Assembly: GCA_021808205.1 (NCBI GenBank)
Contig: JAKBCD010000073.1
Coordinates: forward strand, 1 to 7,499
Reading direction: 5' to 3'
Length of the DNA: 7,499 nucleotides
Source: Pseudomonadota bacterium
GTDB taxonomy: Bacteria; Pseudomonadota; Alphaproteobacteria; Acetobacterales; Acetobacteraceae
Shown: positions 1-6,644 of the stretch, in pieces
How positions within the stretch are numbered: the first letter of the stretch is position 1
Layout: every line of letters starts with the position of its first letter
Notes under the pieces: generated by a model
Told to the model about the DNA's origin: nothing
The model's database searches: none
The model's input: the letters and a program-made list of their open reading frames with translations, nothing else
Translations under genes and position numbers: made by a program

Positions 1-1
1 G

Positions 2-262
2 TTTGACCCGCAGGCGATGCAGGCCGCCCTGCCGTTGCTGCCTGAAAGCGTGGCGCTGAAAGAGAGCACCGTTGAGGCCTTGACCGGGGCGGACGCGCTT
101 GTACTCATCACCGAATGGAACGAGTTCCGGGCCCTGGCGCCCGCCCGCCTGCAGGAGCTGATGCGCGGCCGCGTGGTGGCGGATTTACGCAATGTTTTCG
201 AGCCCGCGCCGTTGCGTGCCGCTGGCTTTACCTATGTGGGGATCGGACGGCCCGCGTTATGA
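2..262 (+). CDS. ugd: UDP-glucose 6-dehydrogenase, C-terminal fragment (5' truncated by window edge)
   Basis: The reading frame is open from base 2 and ends at TGA 260-262, giving the last 86 residues. The fragment matches the C-terminal UDP-binding domain of the UDP-glucose/GDP-mannose dehydrogenase family. It has an FDPQAM opening, then ADALVLITEWNEF, the family's signature around the 'TEW.eF' segment, then a VVADLRNVF segment (family: DgRN.y) and a final GFTYVGIGR. These enzymes are cytosolic and oxidise UDP-glucose to UDP-glucuronate with two NAD+, supplying an acidic sugar for capsule, exopolysaccharide or LPS. The catalytic cysteine and the NAD domain lie upstream of the window. The next gene follows after 43 bases on the same strand and is glycan-related, which supports a shared polysaccharide operon. 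The dehydrogenase family is confident. The exact substrate (UDP-glucose rather than a relative) is likely but rests only on the C-terminal end. Confidence 0.88.
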   Translation, partial: FDPQAMQAALPLLPESVALKESTVEALTGADALVLITEWNEFRALAPARLQELMRGRVVADLRNVFEPAPLRAAGFTYVGIGRPAL

Positions 263-299
263 TCCTGACTGCTTTTCCTGACACCACGCCGCGAGGATC
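261..299 (+). promoter_or_regulatory. Shine-Dalgarno of the methyltransferase-glycosyltransferase gene, with a possible masking stem
   Basis: GAGGA at 293-297 lies 8 bases before the TTG start at 306 and is a good ribosome binding site. An in-frame stop (TGA 279-281) lies upstream and no other usable start codon falls between it and the TTG, so this site fixes the start. GATCCT at 261-266, overlapping the ugd stop codon, is the exact reverse complement of AGGATC at 294-299, which contains the site. A ribosome finishing ugd would open such a stem, which would couple translation of the two genes. The binding site is well supported. The stem is short (6 bp, 27-base loop) and speculative. Confidence 0.5.
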
Positions 300-305
300 G
301 AAGTT

Positions 306-2009
306 TTGAACGCTGTTCATACGCAGTATCCGGATTTCGCCAATCCTGAGTTGCTCGATAAAATTCCGCTGAGCGCCAGAACCATTCTGGATGTTGGGTG
401 CGCGCAAGGGGCGCTGGGGGCGGATTATCTGCGCCGCAACCCCGCCTGCCGGGTGCTGGGCATCGAGATGGACGAGGAAGCCGCAGCCCATGCGCGCCAG
501 CGCCTGACGGAAGTGTTTGTGGGCGATGTCGAAAAAACCCCCATGCCGTTTGAGGCGCCGGAGGGGATTGACTGTATCGTTTATGGCGATGTGCTGGAGC
601 ATCTGTCCGACCCGTGGACGGTGCTGAAGGAGCACGCGAAATATCTTTCGCCGCAAGGCACCGTGCTGGTGTGTATGCCCAATGTCGAGCATTGGAGCTT
701 TGTGGCCAAGCTGCTGACCGGCAGTTTCGACTATGAGGACCAGGGGCTGTTCGACCGCACGCATCTGCGCTGGTTTACCCCGCGCACCATGGCCCGCGCG
801 CTGGCGGAAGCGGGGCTTACGCTCTCGGATGCCGCACCCCGGCCCATTGCCACAGACAGGGCGGAGCAGTTCACCGCCGCGCTGACCCCCGCCTTGGCCG
901 CGCTGGGCGTGGACCCACAGGAATATCTCAACCGGTCGACTCCGCTGCAGGTGATCTGGCGCGCGCGCAAGGCGGATATTACGCGCCTGGAGCTGGCCGC
1001 GACAATGCTGGCGCCACAGGGCGGGGTTTCGGATGTGCGGGTGCTGGAGCCGCTGCGCGCCCTGCGCACGGACAGCGCGATTTACACCAGCCTGGTGGCC
1101 GAAGCTGCGCTGAAACCGCAGCTTGGCGATGCGCCGCGCGTGGCGATTTTGCACCGGCCGTTGCTGCTGGGCGAGAGCGGCCTGGCGCGGGTGCGCACGC
1201 TGCTGGCGCAGGATTATGTCGTTGTCAGTGAGTTCGACGACCACCCGGTGTTCATGGAGGAGCGCGGGGTGAAGCTGGATGAGCTTCTTACCTTCCGGGG
1301 CGTGCACGCGGTGCAGACCAGCACGCCAGCCCTGGCCGAGGCGCTGCTGCCGGATAATCCGGAAGTGGCGGTGTTTCCCAACGGTGTGTTCGAGCTGCCG
1401 GCGGTGCGCAACTTCCAGGACATGGAGCACCTGACCCTGTTCTTCGGGGCGCTGAACCGCCAGAAAGACTGGGCGCCGCTGATGCCGGTGCTGAACGAGA
1501 TTTCCCGCGCGGTGGGAGACCGCCTGCGCTTTCGCGTGGTGTTCGACGAGGCGTTTTTCAACGCGCTGGAAACGCCGCACAAAAGTTTCGAACCCGCGAT
1601 GGTGGATTATGCCAGCTATATGCGTGAGCTGGGCCAGGCGGATATCAGCTTCATGCCGCTTGCGGACAATGAATTCAACCGCGCCAAATCCGACCTGAAA
1701 TTTATCGAGGCTGCGGCCTCGCGCGTGTGCGCGCTGGCGAGCCATGTGGTTTATGGCGACTCGGTTCAGGACGGCAAAACCGGCGTGCTGTTCAGCAGCC
1801 CGGCGGAGCTGCGCAGCGCGCTGCTGCGGCTGCTGGCCTACCCAGAGGCGACGCGGCGCATGGCCGATGCGGCGCGCGCCTATGTGGCCCAGAACCGGAT
1901 GCTGGCCTACCAGGTGGCGGCGCGGGCCGACTGGTACCGGGCCCTTTGGGCACGCCGGGCGGAGCTGAACGAGGCGCTGAAGCAGCGCGTGCCGGAGCTG
2001 TTTGCCTGA
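306..2009 (+). CDS. Fused SAM-dependent methyltransferase / GT4-type glycosyltransferase
   Basis: This 567-residue cytosolic protein has two enzyme domains. Residues 1 to about 190 form a class I SAM methyltransferase: motif I DVGCAQG at 29-35, the acidic end of strand 2 at GIEMD 52-56, GDV at 73-75 and the DVLEHL segment at 95-100 typical of the Methyltransf_23/11 group. Residues from about 220 to 540 resemble the C-terminal halves of group 1 (GT4-like) glycosyltransferases: FDDHP at 310-314, FPNGV, and a nucleotide-sugar binding segment with KSDLKFIE at 461-468 followed by a DGKTGVLF loop. The start is TTG at 306, with GAGGA 8 bases upstream; the first downstream ATG would remove motif I. 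The last codon overlaps the next gene (TGATG at 2007-2011). In family terms such a protein would add and/or methylate a sugar during glycan assembly. Substrate, linkage and methyl acceptor cannot be told from sequence. The domain assignment is confident; the joint role is inferred from the fusion and from the neighbouring ugd and rgpF-like genes. Confidence 0.85.
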   Translation: MNAVHTQYPDFANPELLDKIPLSARTILDVGCAQGALGADYLRRNPACRVLGIEMDEEAAAHARQRLTEVFVGDVEKTPMPFEAPEGIDCIVYGDVLEHLSDPWTVLKEHAKYLSPQGTVLVCMPNVEHWSFVAKLLTGSFDYEDQGLFDRTHLRWFTPRTMARALAEAGLTLSDAAPRPIATDRAEQFTAALTPALAALGVDPQEYLNRSTPLQVIWRARKADITRLELAATMLAPQGGVSDVRVLEPLRALRTDSAIYTSLVAEAALKPQLGDAPRVAILHRPLLLGESGLARVRTLLAQDYVVVSEFDDHPVFMEERGVKLDELLTFRGVHAVQTSTPALAEALLPDNPEVAVFPNGVFELPAVRNFQDMEHLTLFFGALNRQKDWAPLMPVLNEISRAVGDRLRFRVVFDEAFFNALETPHKSFEPAMVDYASYMRELGQADISFMPLADNEFNRAKSDLKFIEAAASRVCALASHVVYGDSVQDGKTGVLFSSPAELRSALLRLLAYPEATRRMADAARAYVAQNRMLAYQVAARADWYRALWARRAELNEALKQRVPELFA

Positions 2010-4681
2010 TGAACCTGCCCAGCGGACGCCTGCGCCTGACGAGCCAGTGCGACGCAGCCTGGCTGACGGATGCCGCCGCCGGGGCCACCTGCCCGAATTG
2101 CGGGTATCAGGGCCGCGTGGCGGAACTGATCGACGTGGATTACGACCTGCTGGGCACCACGGGCCATTACCGGCTGCGGCTTTGCCCGCAGTGCGCCGTG
2201 CGGTTCACCAGTGTGCTGGGTACGGTGGATTACGAAGGCGACGAGCTGGTTGAGATTGGCTGGCCGGCCTATTACGCGCAGATGGGGGCGGGGATCTGGC
2301 CGATCTCTGACCCGTTGACGCGGATTGCCAAGCCAGCAGGCGCGAAGGCGCTGGAGATTGGCGGGGCTTATGGGTTCGGGCTGGATTTTTGCGTGAACGC
2401 CAAGGGCTGGCGGGGTGTGGGGTATGATCCCTCGCCGCTGGCTGGAATCGGCGCGCGGGAGCTGGGGCTGGATATCCGGCAGGGCTATTTCACCGAGGAC
2501 ACGCTGGCGGATGGGCCGTGGGATGTGATCATCTCGACCGAGGTGATCGAGCATCTGAACGAGCCGCCCGCATTTCTGCGGCTGATGCGCCGGGCGATTG
2601 CTGATGACGGCATTCTGCTGCTCACCACCCCGAATGCGGACTGGATTACACCCGCCCTTTCCAATGGTGAGCTTTATGCGCTGCTGGCGCCGGGCGCGCA
2701 TGTGGTGCTGCAGAGTCCGCAGAGCCTGCGGATGGCGCTGGAGGCGGCGGGGTTCGCGCATGTGGTGGTGCGGGCGGAGGAGTCGGCCCTGGTGGCTTAC
2801 GCCTCCCCATCGCCGTTTACGCTGGAGGAGGATTTTGCCTCCCGCCGGAGGGTTTACCGGCAGTATCTGCGAACGCGCGCGGCGGCGTCCGGGCGGGGGA
2901 GCGATTTGCAGCTCGGCTTTGCTGGGCGGGCTTTGTTTGATTCGGTGAACGACCAGGACCAGGACGGCGCATGGACGGCCTGGAATGTGCTGAACGACGC
3001 CAGCGCCGCCCGTTACGGCTACCGGCTGGAAGGGCTGGAGGCGTTGCCGCCGGGGGCGCAGGCCGAGAGCCTGGAAGGGCTGGCGGCGAAAATGCCGGTG
3101 GGGCTTGGGATGATCCTGTTCAGCCGGGCCATGCAGCGTCTGGCGGCGGGGGAGTGCAGGCAGGCCGTGCGGCCCATGCTGGCGCTGGCCGAGCAGGCGA
3201 TCGAGGCGCTGCAATCGGCGTTGGACCAGCGCTCGCTGGGGCGGGACCGGCTTTCGGTTTCCATCGCGGCGGTGGTGCGCACGGAGCTGCTGCTCTGCGA
3301 TGCCGAGGCCGGCAAGCCGGAGGCGGCGGAAGCGCTGCTGGCGCTGGGCGACAAAATGGCGGGCTGGCGCGGGTTTGTGGCGCTGGTGAACGCGGAGGCT
3401 TATGCGGCAGCGGCACGGCTTCATGCCGGGTTGCTTTCGGCGCTGCCGGATGCGGCCACTCCTGCCGGGCTGCGGCGCGATGCGCTGTTGAGTCTGGCGA
3501 ATTTTCATCTGGCCTCGGGCGGCGATGCGGCCCTGGCGCTGCCGGTGGCGGATGCGCTGGCGGCGCTGGGGGCGGCCGCGGATGAAGTGCGGCTGGGCAG
3601 TTTCGTGCGGCTGGTGAATGGCGGGCGGTATGAGGAAGCCCTGGCGCTTGCCACCCGGCATGATGTGGTGGCGATGGCCGCGCGCACGGGCGGCGAGGCA
3701 GCGCGCGATGCCAGGCTGGCCCGGGCGGTGCTGGACCTGGCGGTGGGTGACCCGGCGGAAGTACCCGGGCGGCTTGAGGGGTTGGAGATAGACCCGGCGC
3801 GGCGCCAGGCGCTGCTGCTGGGGGCTTTCACCGGGCTGGTAAACGATGCCCGCCACGACGAGGCGGACGTACTGGCGGGTGCGCATGATTTGCTGGCCCG
3901 GCTGGACGGGCAGAGCGGCCAGGCGGCGGCGGATGCGCGCTGGGCGGCGATGCTGCTGGATTTGCAGCAAGGCCGCACGCAAGCGGCGGTAACGCGGATT
4001 CTGGCCCTGGAAAAAGCTGGCGGCGACAAGGCGCTGCTGGCCGGGTTTTATGTGGATGGGTTTGTCCGGCTGGTGAATGAAGGGCGATACGATGCCGCCC
4101 GCGCCATGGATGATGTAGAACACCGCCTGCCGCTGTGCCGGGAGGCGCTGCGCCAGGATGCGCTGGCCGCGCTGGTGATGCTGGATGCGCAGCCGGGCGG
4201 GCTGGGTGGGCGGGTGGCAGAACGCCTGGGCGCCCTGGCGGCGGCGGGGGTGCCGGAGGCGCGGCTGACGGAACTTACCCTGGCGGCACTTTCTGTTTTG
4301 GGCAACCGGGGCGAGGGTGAGGCCGCGCGGCAGGTGCTGAAGTTGGCGGAGCCGCTGCTGGCTACGGCCCGGCCGCCGTTTGAGGCGCCGGTACGAGATG
4401 CGCTGTTTGCCGCCGGGGTGCTGCACATGCAGGAAAAGGCGGAATGGCCGCGCGGGGCCGCGGCCTTTGCCCGGCTGCGGGATTCTCTGATGAAGGAGCA
4501 TCCGCCAGGTGAGGATGAACCGGCGCCGCCGGCGCCGCTTTTCTGGCCTGCCTTGCGGGGCGAGGTGGTGATTTTGCAGAAATTGAAACGCGGCGAAGAG
4601 GCGGTTGGTTTGTTGCAGGCCTATCTGCCAGCCTATCAGGACGCACCGGAGGATCTGCGTGTGCAAGTTGAAGGCGGATAA
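2009..4681 (+). CDS. Zinc-ribbon SAM methyltransferase with C-terminal TPR-like repeat domain
   Basis: The protein has 890 residues and no signal peptide. Residues 28-62 carry two Cys pairs, C28-x2-C31 and C59-x2-C62, a zinc-ribbon-like knuckle often found ahead of glycan and small-molecule methyltransferases. A class I SAM domain follows: motif I LEIGGAYGFG at 115-124, YDPSP with the ribose-binding acidic residue D140, EVIEHL at 178-183 and TTPN at 206-209. From about residue 370 the protein is Ala/Leu-rich and helical, with about seven TPR-like units (separate entry). ATG 2009 was chosen because it overlaps the upstream stop as TGATG, has GGAG at 1994-1997, and begins just ahead of the zinc ribbon; the open frame upstream of it is out-of-frame reading of the previous gene. 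The likely role is methylation of a sugar or glycan intermediate, with the solenoid acting as a scaffold or partner-binding arm. The methyltransferase call is solid; the acceptor and the role of the repeats are inference. Most of the length is not catalytic, which is unusual for this family. Confidence 0.82.
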   Translation: MNLPSGRLRLTSQCDAAWLTDAAAGATCPNCGYQGRVAELIDVDYDLLGTTGHYRLRLCPQCAVRFTSVLGTVDYEGDELVEIGWPAYYAQMGAGIWPISDPLTRIAKPAGAKALEIGGAYGFGLDFCVNAKGWRGVGYDPSPLAGIGARELGLDIRQGYFTEDTLADGPWDVIISTEVIEHLNEPPAFLRLMRRAIADDGILLLTTPNADWITPALSNGELYALLAPGAHVVLQSPQSLRMALEAAGFAHVVVRAEESALVAYASPSPFTLEEDFASRRRVYRQYLRTRAAASGRGSDLQLGFAGRALFDSVNDQDQDGAWTAWNVLNDASAARYGYRLEGLEALPPGAQAESLEGLAAKMPVGLGMILFSRAMQRLAAGECRQAVRPMLALAEQAIEALQSALDQRSLGRDRLSVSIAAVVRTELLLCDAEAGKPEAAEALLALGDKMAGWRGFVALVNAEAYAAAARLHAGLLSALPDAATPAGLRRDALLSLANFHLASGGDAALALPVADALAALGAAADEVRLGSFVRLVNGGRYEEALALATRHDVVAMAARTGGEAARDARLARAVLDLAVGDPAEVPGRLEGLEIDPARRQALLLGAFTGLVNDARHDEADVLAGAHDLLARLDGQSGQAAADARWAAMLLDLQQGRTQAAVTRILALEKAGGDKALLAGFYVDGFVRLVNEGRYDAARAMDDVEHRLPLCREALRQDALAALVMLDAQPGGLGGRVAERLGALAAAGVPEARLTELTLAALSVLGNRGEGEAARQVLKLAEPLLATARPPFEAPVRDALFAAGVLHMQEKAEWPRGAAAFARLRDSLMKEHPPGEDEPAPPAPLFWPALRGEVVILQKLKRGEEAVGLLQAYLPAYQDAPEDLRVQVEGG
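3119..4640 (+). repeat. Coding tandem repeat: about seven TPR-like units of about 76 residues
   Basis: Within the methyltransferase gene a short core recurs: FVALVN..AYAAA, FVRLVNGGRYEEA, FTGLVNDARHDEA, FVRLVNEGRYDAA. More diverged copies are MQRLAAGECRQA, LSVLGNRGEGEAA and ILQKLKRGEEA. Taking the Asn position as anchor, the units sit at residues 380, 461, 537, 612, 690, 766 and 858, so the spacings are 81, 76, 75, 78, 76 and 92. The G-x-Y-x-x-A part matches the second helix of tetratricopeptide repeats, and a period of about 76 residues would fit two helix pairs per unit. The last spacing is longer because of an acidic, proline-rich insert (KEHPPGEDEPAPPAP). At DNA level units 3 and 5 still share CGGCTGGTGAATG (3608-3620 and 4067-4079), so the array arose by internal duplication and has since diverged. 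The regular period is directly visible; the TPR assignment is inference. Confidence 0.7.
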
Positions 4682-4684
4682 GAC

Positions 4685-5734
4685 ATGCGGCGCTGGCTGA
4701 AATGGGCGGTTCTTAAACTGCTGAGCAAGGTCAAATGGGGGTGTTTCATTCCGCTGGCCGTGCTGGTTGGCCGTCTGCGCAGCCCGCGCCAGGTGATCAC
4801 CGCCTGGCCTGAAGGCGCGGTGAAGCTGGGCCCGCAGGTGGTGCTGTTCATGCATTTCGATGGACGCGGGGCCGTGCGGCAGCAGCTGCTCGGCTACATG
4901 CGCGAGCTGAAGGAAAATGGCCGCGACGTTGTGTTTGTGAGCAATTCCGGAAAACTCGCCCCCGGCGCGCTGGAAATGCTGAAGCAGCAATGTGCCGCCG
5001 TGCTGGTACGGCGCAATGTCGGCTATGATTTCGGAGCCTGGGCGGATGCGCTGCATCATCTCGGCCTGCCGCGGGCGGATACGCAGGAGATTATCTTCGC
5101 CAATGACAGCGTGTTCGGCCCGCTGCTGCCGCTGGGCGATGTGCTGCGTCGGCTGAACTACGAAAAATCCGACATCTGGGGCCTGACGGAGAGCTGGCAG
5201 GTACGCTATCACCTGCAATCCTTCTTTCTGGCCTTTGGGCCAAAGGCGCTGCGCGCGGCGGCGTTTGCTAAATTCTGGAACGCGGTGCGGCCGGTGCCGG
5301 CGAAAGCCTACATCGTGCATAAATACGAGGTCGGCATTACGCAGGCGATGATGGCGGGCGGGCTGAGCTGCAATGCGCTGTGGTCTTACGAGGCGCTGCT
5401 GCGGATGGTGGATAAGGCTGAGCTGGACAAGCTGACCGAGATTGATGCGACAGAGCTGGGCCGCAATGACCCGGTGCAGATTACCCGCAAGCTGCAGATT
5501 TTACGCATCCGCGACGGCGCGGCGCAGCGCAAGCCGCTGAACCCGACCTCAGACCTCTGGCGCCAGCTGCTGCTGACCGGTTTTCCCTTCATCAAGCGGG
5601 AATTGCTGCGGGATAACCCAAGCAAGGTGCAGGATGTGGGGGATTGGGCCGATGTGGTGCGGGAGACACTGGGGGCCGACCCGGCGCCGATTTTGCAGGA
5701 TTTGCGGCTGATGCTGAAAGGCAAGGCGCCCTGA
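4685..5734 (+). CDS. Rhamnan synthesis protein F (RgpF)-like glycan assembly protein
   Basis: This 349-residue protein belongs by motif to the RgpF family (Pfam RgpF, rhamnan synthesis protein F), found in rhamnan, O-antigen and capsule loci. Visible landmarks are VVLFMHFDGRG near residue 55, FVSNSG, the strongly conserved RRNVGYDFGAW at 109-119, FANDSVFGP ending at 146, a QSFFLAF segment near 180, YEVGITQ at 214-220 and the C-terminal FPFIKRELLRDNP at 300-312. A mildly hydrophobic stretch (residues 8-30) could attach it to the inner face of the membrane, but it is not a convincing signal peptide. It starts 3 bases after the previous stop, with GGCGG at 4673-4677 upstream, so it is co-transcribed and probably translationally coupled. 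Family members act in building or modifying rhamnose-containing glycans and are often annotated as glycosyltransferases. The sugar used here is not determinable, and no dTDP-rhamnose genes are in the window. Family membership is confident, the exact reaction is not. Confidence 0.85.
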   Translation: MRRWLKWAVLKLLSKVKWGCFIPLAVLVGRLRSPRQVITAWPEGAVKLGPQVVLFMHFDGRGAVRQQLLGYMRELKENGRDVVFVSNSGKLAPGALEMLKQQCAAVLVRRNVGYDFGAWADALHHLGLPRADTQEIIFANDSVFGPLLPLGDVLRRLNYEKSDIWGLTESWQVRYHLQSFFLAFGPKALRAAAFAKFWNAVRPVPAKAYIVHKYEVGITQAMMAGGLSCNALWSYEALLRMVDKAELDKLTEIDATELGRNDPVQITRKLQILRIRDGAAQRKPLNPTSDLWRQLLLTGFPFIKRELLRDNPSKVQDVGDWADVVRETLGADPAPILQDLRLMLKGKAP

Positions 5735-6519
5735 TCCGGCTTTACGCCAGGCTTGCTCTTGTGTTGCTCTGGACCCTGTTTGCCGTGTGCGTGCAGGCTG
5801 TGCTGGTGGCCTTGCCGGGCTGGGGCAAGGCCTGGTTTGCACGGTTTTACTGGCGCGGGGTGGGCCGGATTCTGGGGCTGCGCCTGCGGCTGATTGGCCA
5901 GCGGTCTGGCCACAGGCCCACCTTGTTCGTGGCCAACCATTGCTCCTGGCTGGATATTGTGGCGTTGGGTGCCGCGGTGCCGGGCTGTTTCGTCGCCAAG
6001 GCGGAGGTCGCCAGATGGCCGGGCATCAGCGTTGTGGCCAAGCTGGGGCGGAGCATTTTTGTTTCGCGCCGCCGCGACACGGTGGCGCACGAGCAGCGGG
6101 TGCTGGAGAAACGGCTGGAACAGGGCGACAATATCATCCTGTTTCCGGAGGGCACGACCTCTGATGGCAACCGGGTACTGCCGTTTGCCTCGGCGTTTTT
6201 CACCCTTGCCTTCGGCCCGGCGCGGCCCTGGGTGCAGCCGGTGACGATTGTTTATGACGAGCTGGAAGGCCAGCAAATCCGCCGCGGGGACAGGCCGGAG
6301 ATCGCCTGGTACGGCGATATGGATCTGGCGCCGCATCTGCTGCGCCTGCTGCGCCGGCGCAGCCTGCGTGCCACCATTTTGTTCGGTGAGCCGCTGCCTC
6401 CCGGCAGCTTTGCCAACCGTAAGGCCGCCTGCGCGGGGCTTGAAGGGCGGATCAGCCAGAACGCCGCGGCGCTGCGCCAGGGCCGGGAATTGCCCGCCGG
6501 CAGCGCGGCGGTGGCATAA
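5731..6519 (+). CDS. PlsC-type 1-acyl-glycerol-3-phosphate acyltransferase family protein (probable CTG start)
   Basis: This 262-residue membrane acyltransferase shows the four blocks of the PlsC/AGPAT family. Block I NHCSWLD carries the catalytic H-x4-D pair (H70, D75); block II is IFVSRRR at 109-115, block III FPEGTTSDG from 138 and block IV VQPV at 168-171. An N-terminal membrane helix spans roughly residues 4-28. The family transfers an acyl chain to the sn-2 position of lysophosphatidate at the inner membrane; some members instead acylate lyso-ornithine lipid (OlsA), which cannot be excluded. The start is uncertain. The frame lacks ATG in the region. CTG at 5731 overlaps the upstream stop (CTGA) and has AAAGG at 5717-5721 and AAGG at 5723-5726; GTG 5761 would cut into the membrane helix; TTG 5644 would add 29 residues that read like a shadow of the upstream gene. 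It ends at TAA 6517-6519 and probably closes the operon. Confidence 0.85.
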   Translation: MIRLYARLALVLLWTLFAVCVQAVLVALPGWGKAWFARFYWRGVGRILGLRLRLIGQRSGHRPTLFVANHCSWLDIVALGAAVPGCFVAKAEVARWPGISVVAKLGRSIFVSRRRDTVAHEQRVLEKRLEQGDNIILFPEGTTSDGNRVLPFASAFFTLAFGPARPWVQPVTIVYDELEGQQIRRGDRPEIAWYGDMDLAPHLLRLLRRRSLRATILFGEPLPPGSFANRKAACAGLEGRISQNAAALRQGRELPAGSAAVA

Positions 6520-6527
6520 AACCATCG

Positions 6528-6551
6528 TGCCGGCGTTATGAGCGGCCGGTA
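6528..6551 (+). terminator. Weak hairpin after the acyltransferase gene
   Basis: CCGGC (6530-6534) pairs with GCCGG (6545-6549) around a 10-base loop. A G-T and a T-A pair extend the stem to 7 bp. Only a short, broken T-rich stretch follows, so this is a poor intrinsic terminator. It is listed because it is the only stem found between the glycan unit and the oxidase gene. Confidence 0.22.
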
Positions 6552-6557
6552 TTTCGC

Positions 6558-6584
6558 TTGATCTTGCTATGCCCGGCTTATATT
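6558..6584 (+). promoter_or_regulatory. Tentative sigma70-type promoter for the oxidase gene
   Basis: TTGATC (6558-6563) and TATATT (6579-6584) are spaced by 15 bases, about 60 bases ahead of the oxidase start. This is the most AT-rich patch of the 125-base intergenic region and the change of gene function calls for a promoter here. The spacing is short and both boxes are imperfect, so the call is weak. The rest of 6520-6644 shows no operator or riboswitch that I can recognise. Confidence 0.28.
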
Positions 6585-6644
6585 CCTGTAGCTGCACAAG
6601 ATAAGGCTTGGAAACGGCCATGATAAAAAGCGAGATGCAGCAGA

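Noticed and set aside
263..282. Direct repeat TCCTGAC at 263-269 and 276-282
   Set aside because: Seven bases repeated once in a short gap is expected by chance and matches no known site.
228..1745. A 505-residue minus-strand open frame opposite the MT-GT gene
   Set aside because: Arg/His/Gln-rich, no recognisable motif, and fully opposite a gene with clear SAM and GT motifs.
1727..2008. N-terminal extension of the repeat methyltransferase into the preceding gene
   Set aside because: The extension is the +2 reading of the glycosyltransferase end, is Gly/Arg-rich and has no domain. ATG 2009 at the TGATG overlap is the better start.
1907..5320. A 1137-residue open frame on the minus strand covering the repeat methyltransferase and part of the RgpF-like gene
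   Set aside because: Its product is a run of Arg, Gln, His and Pro with no domain motif, as expected for the antisense of GC-rich, Ala/Leu-rich genes. The plus-strand genes have clear catalytic motifs.
6587..6596. Near-palindrome TGTAGCTGCA in the intergenic region, possible operator
   Set aside because: Only ten bases with one mismatch and no second copy; not enough to call a binding site.
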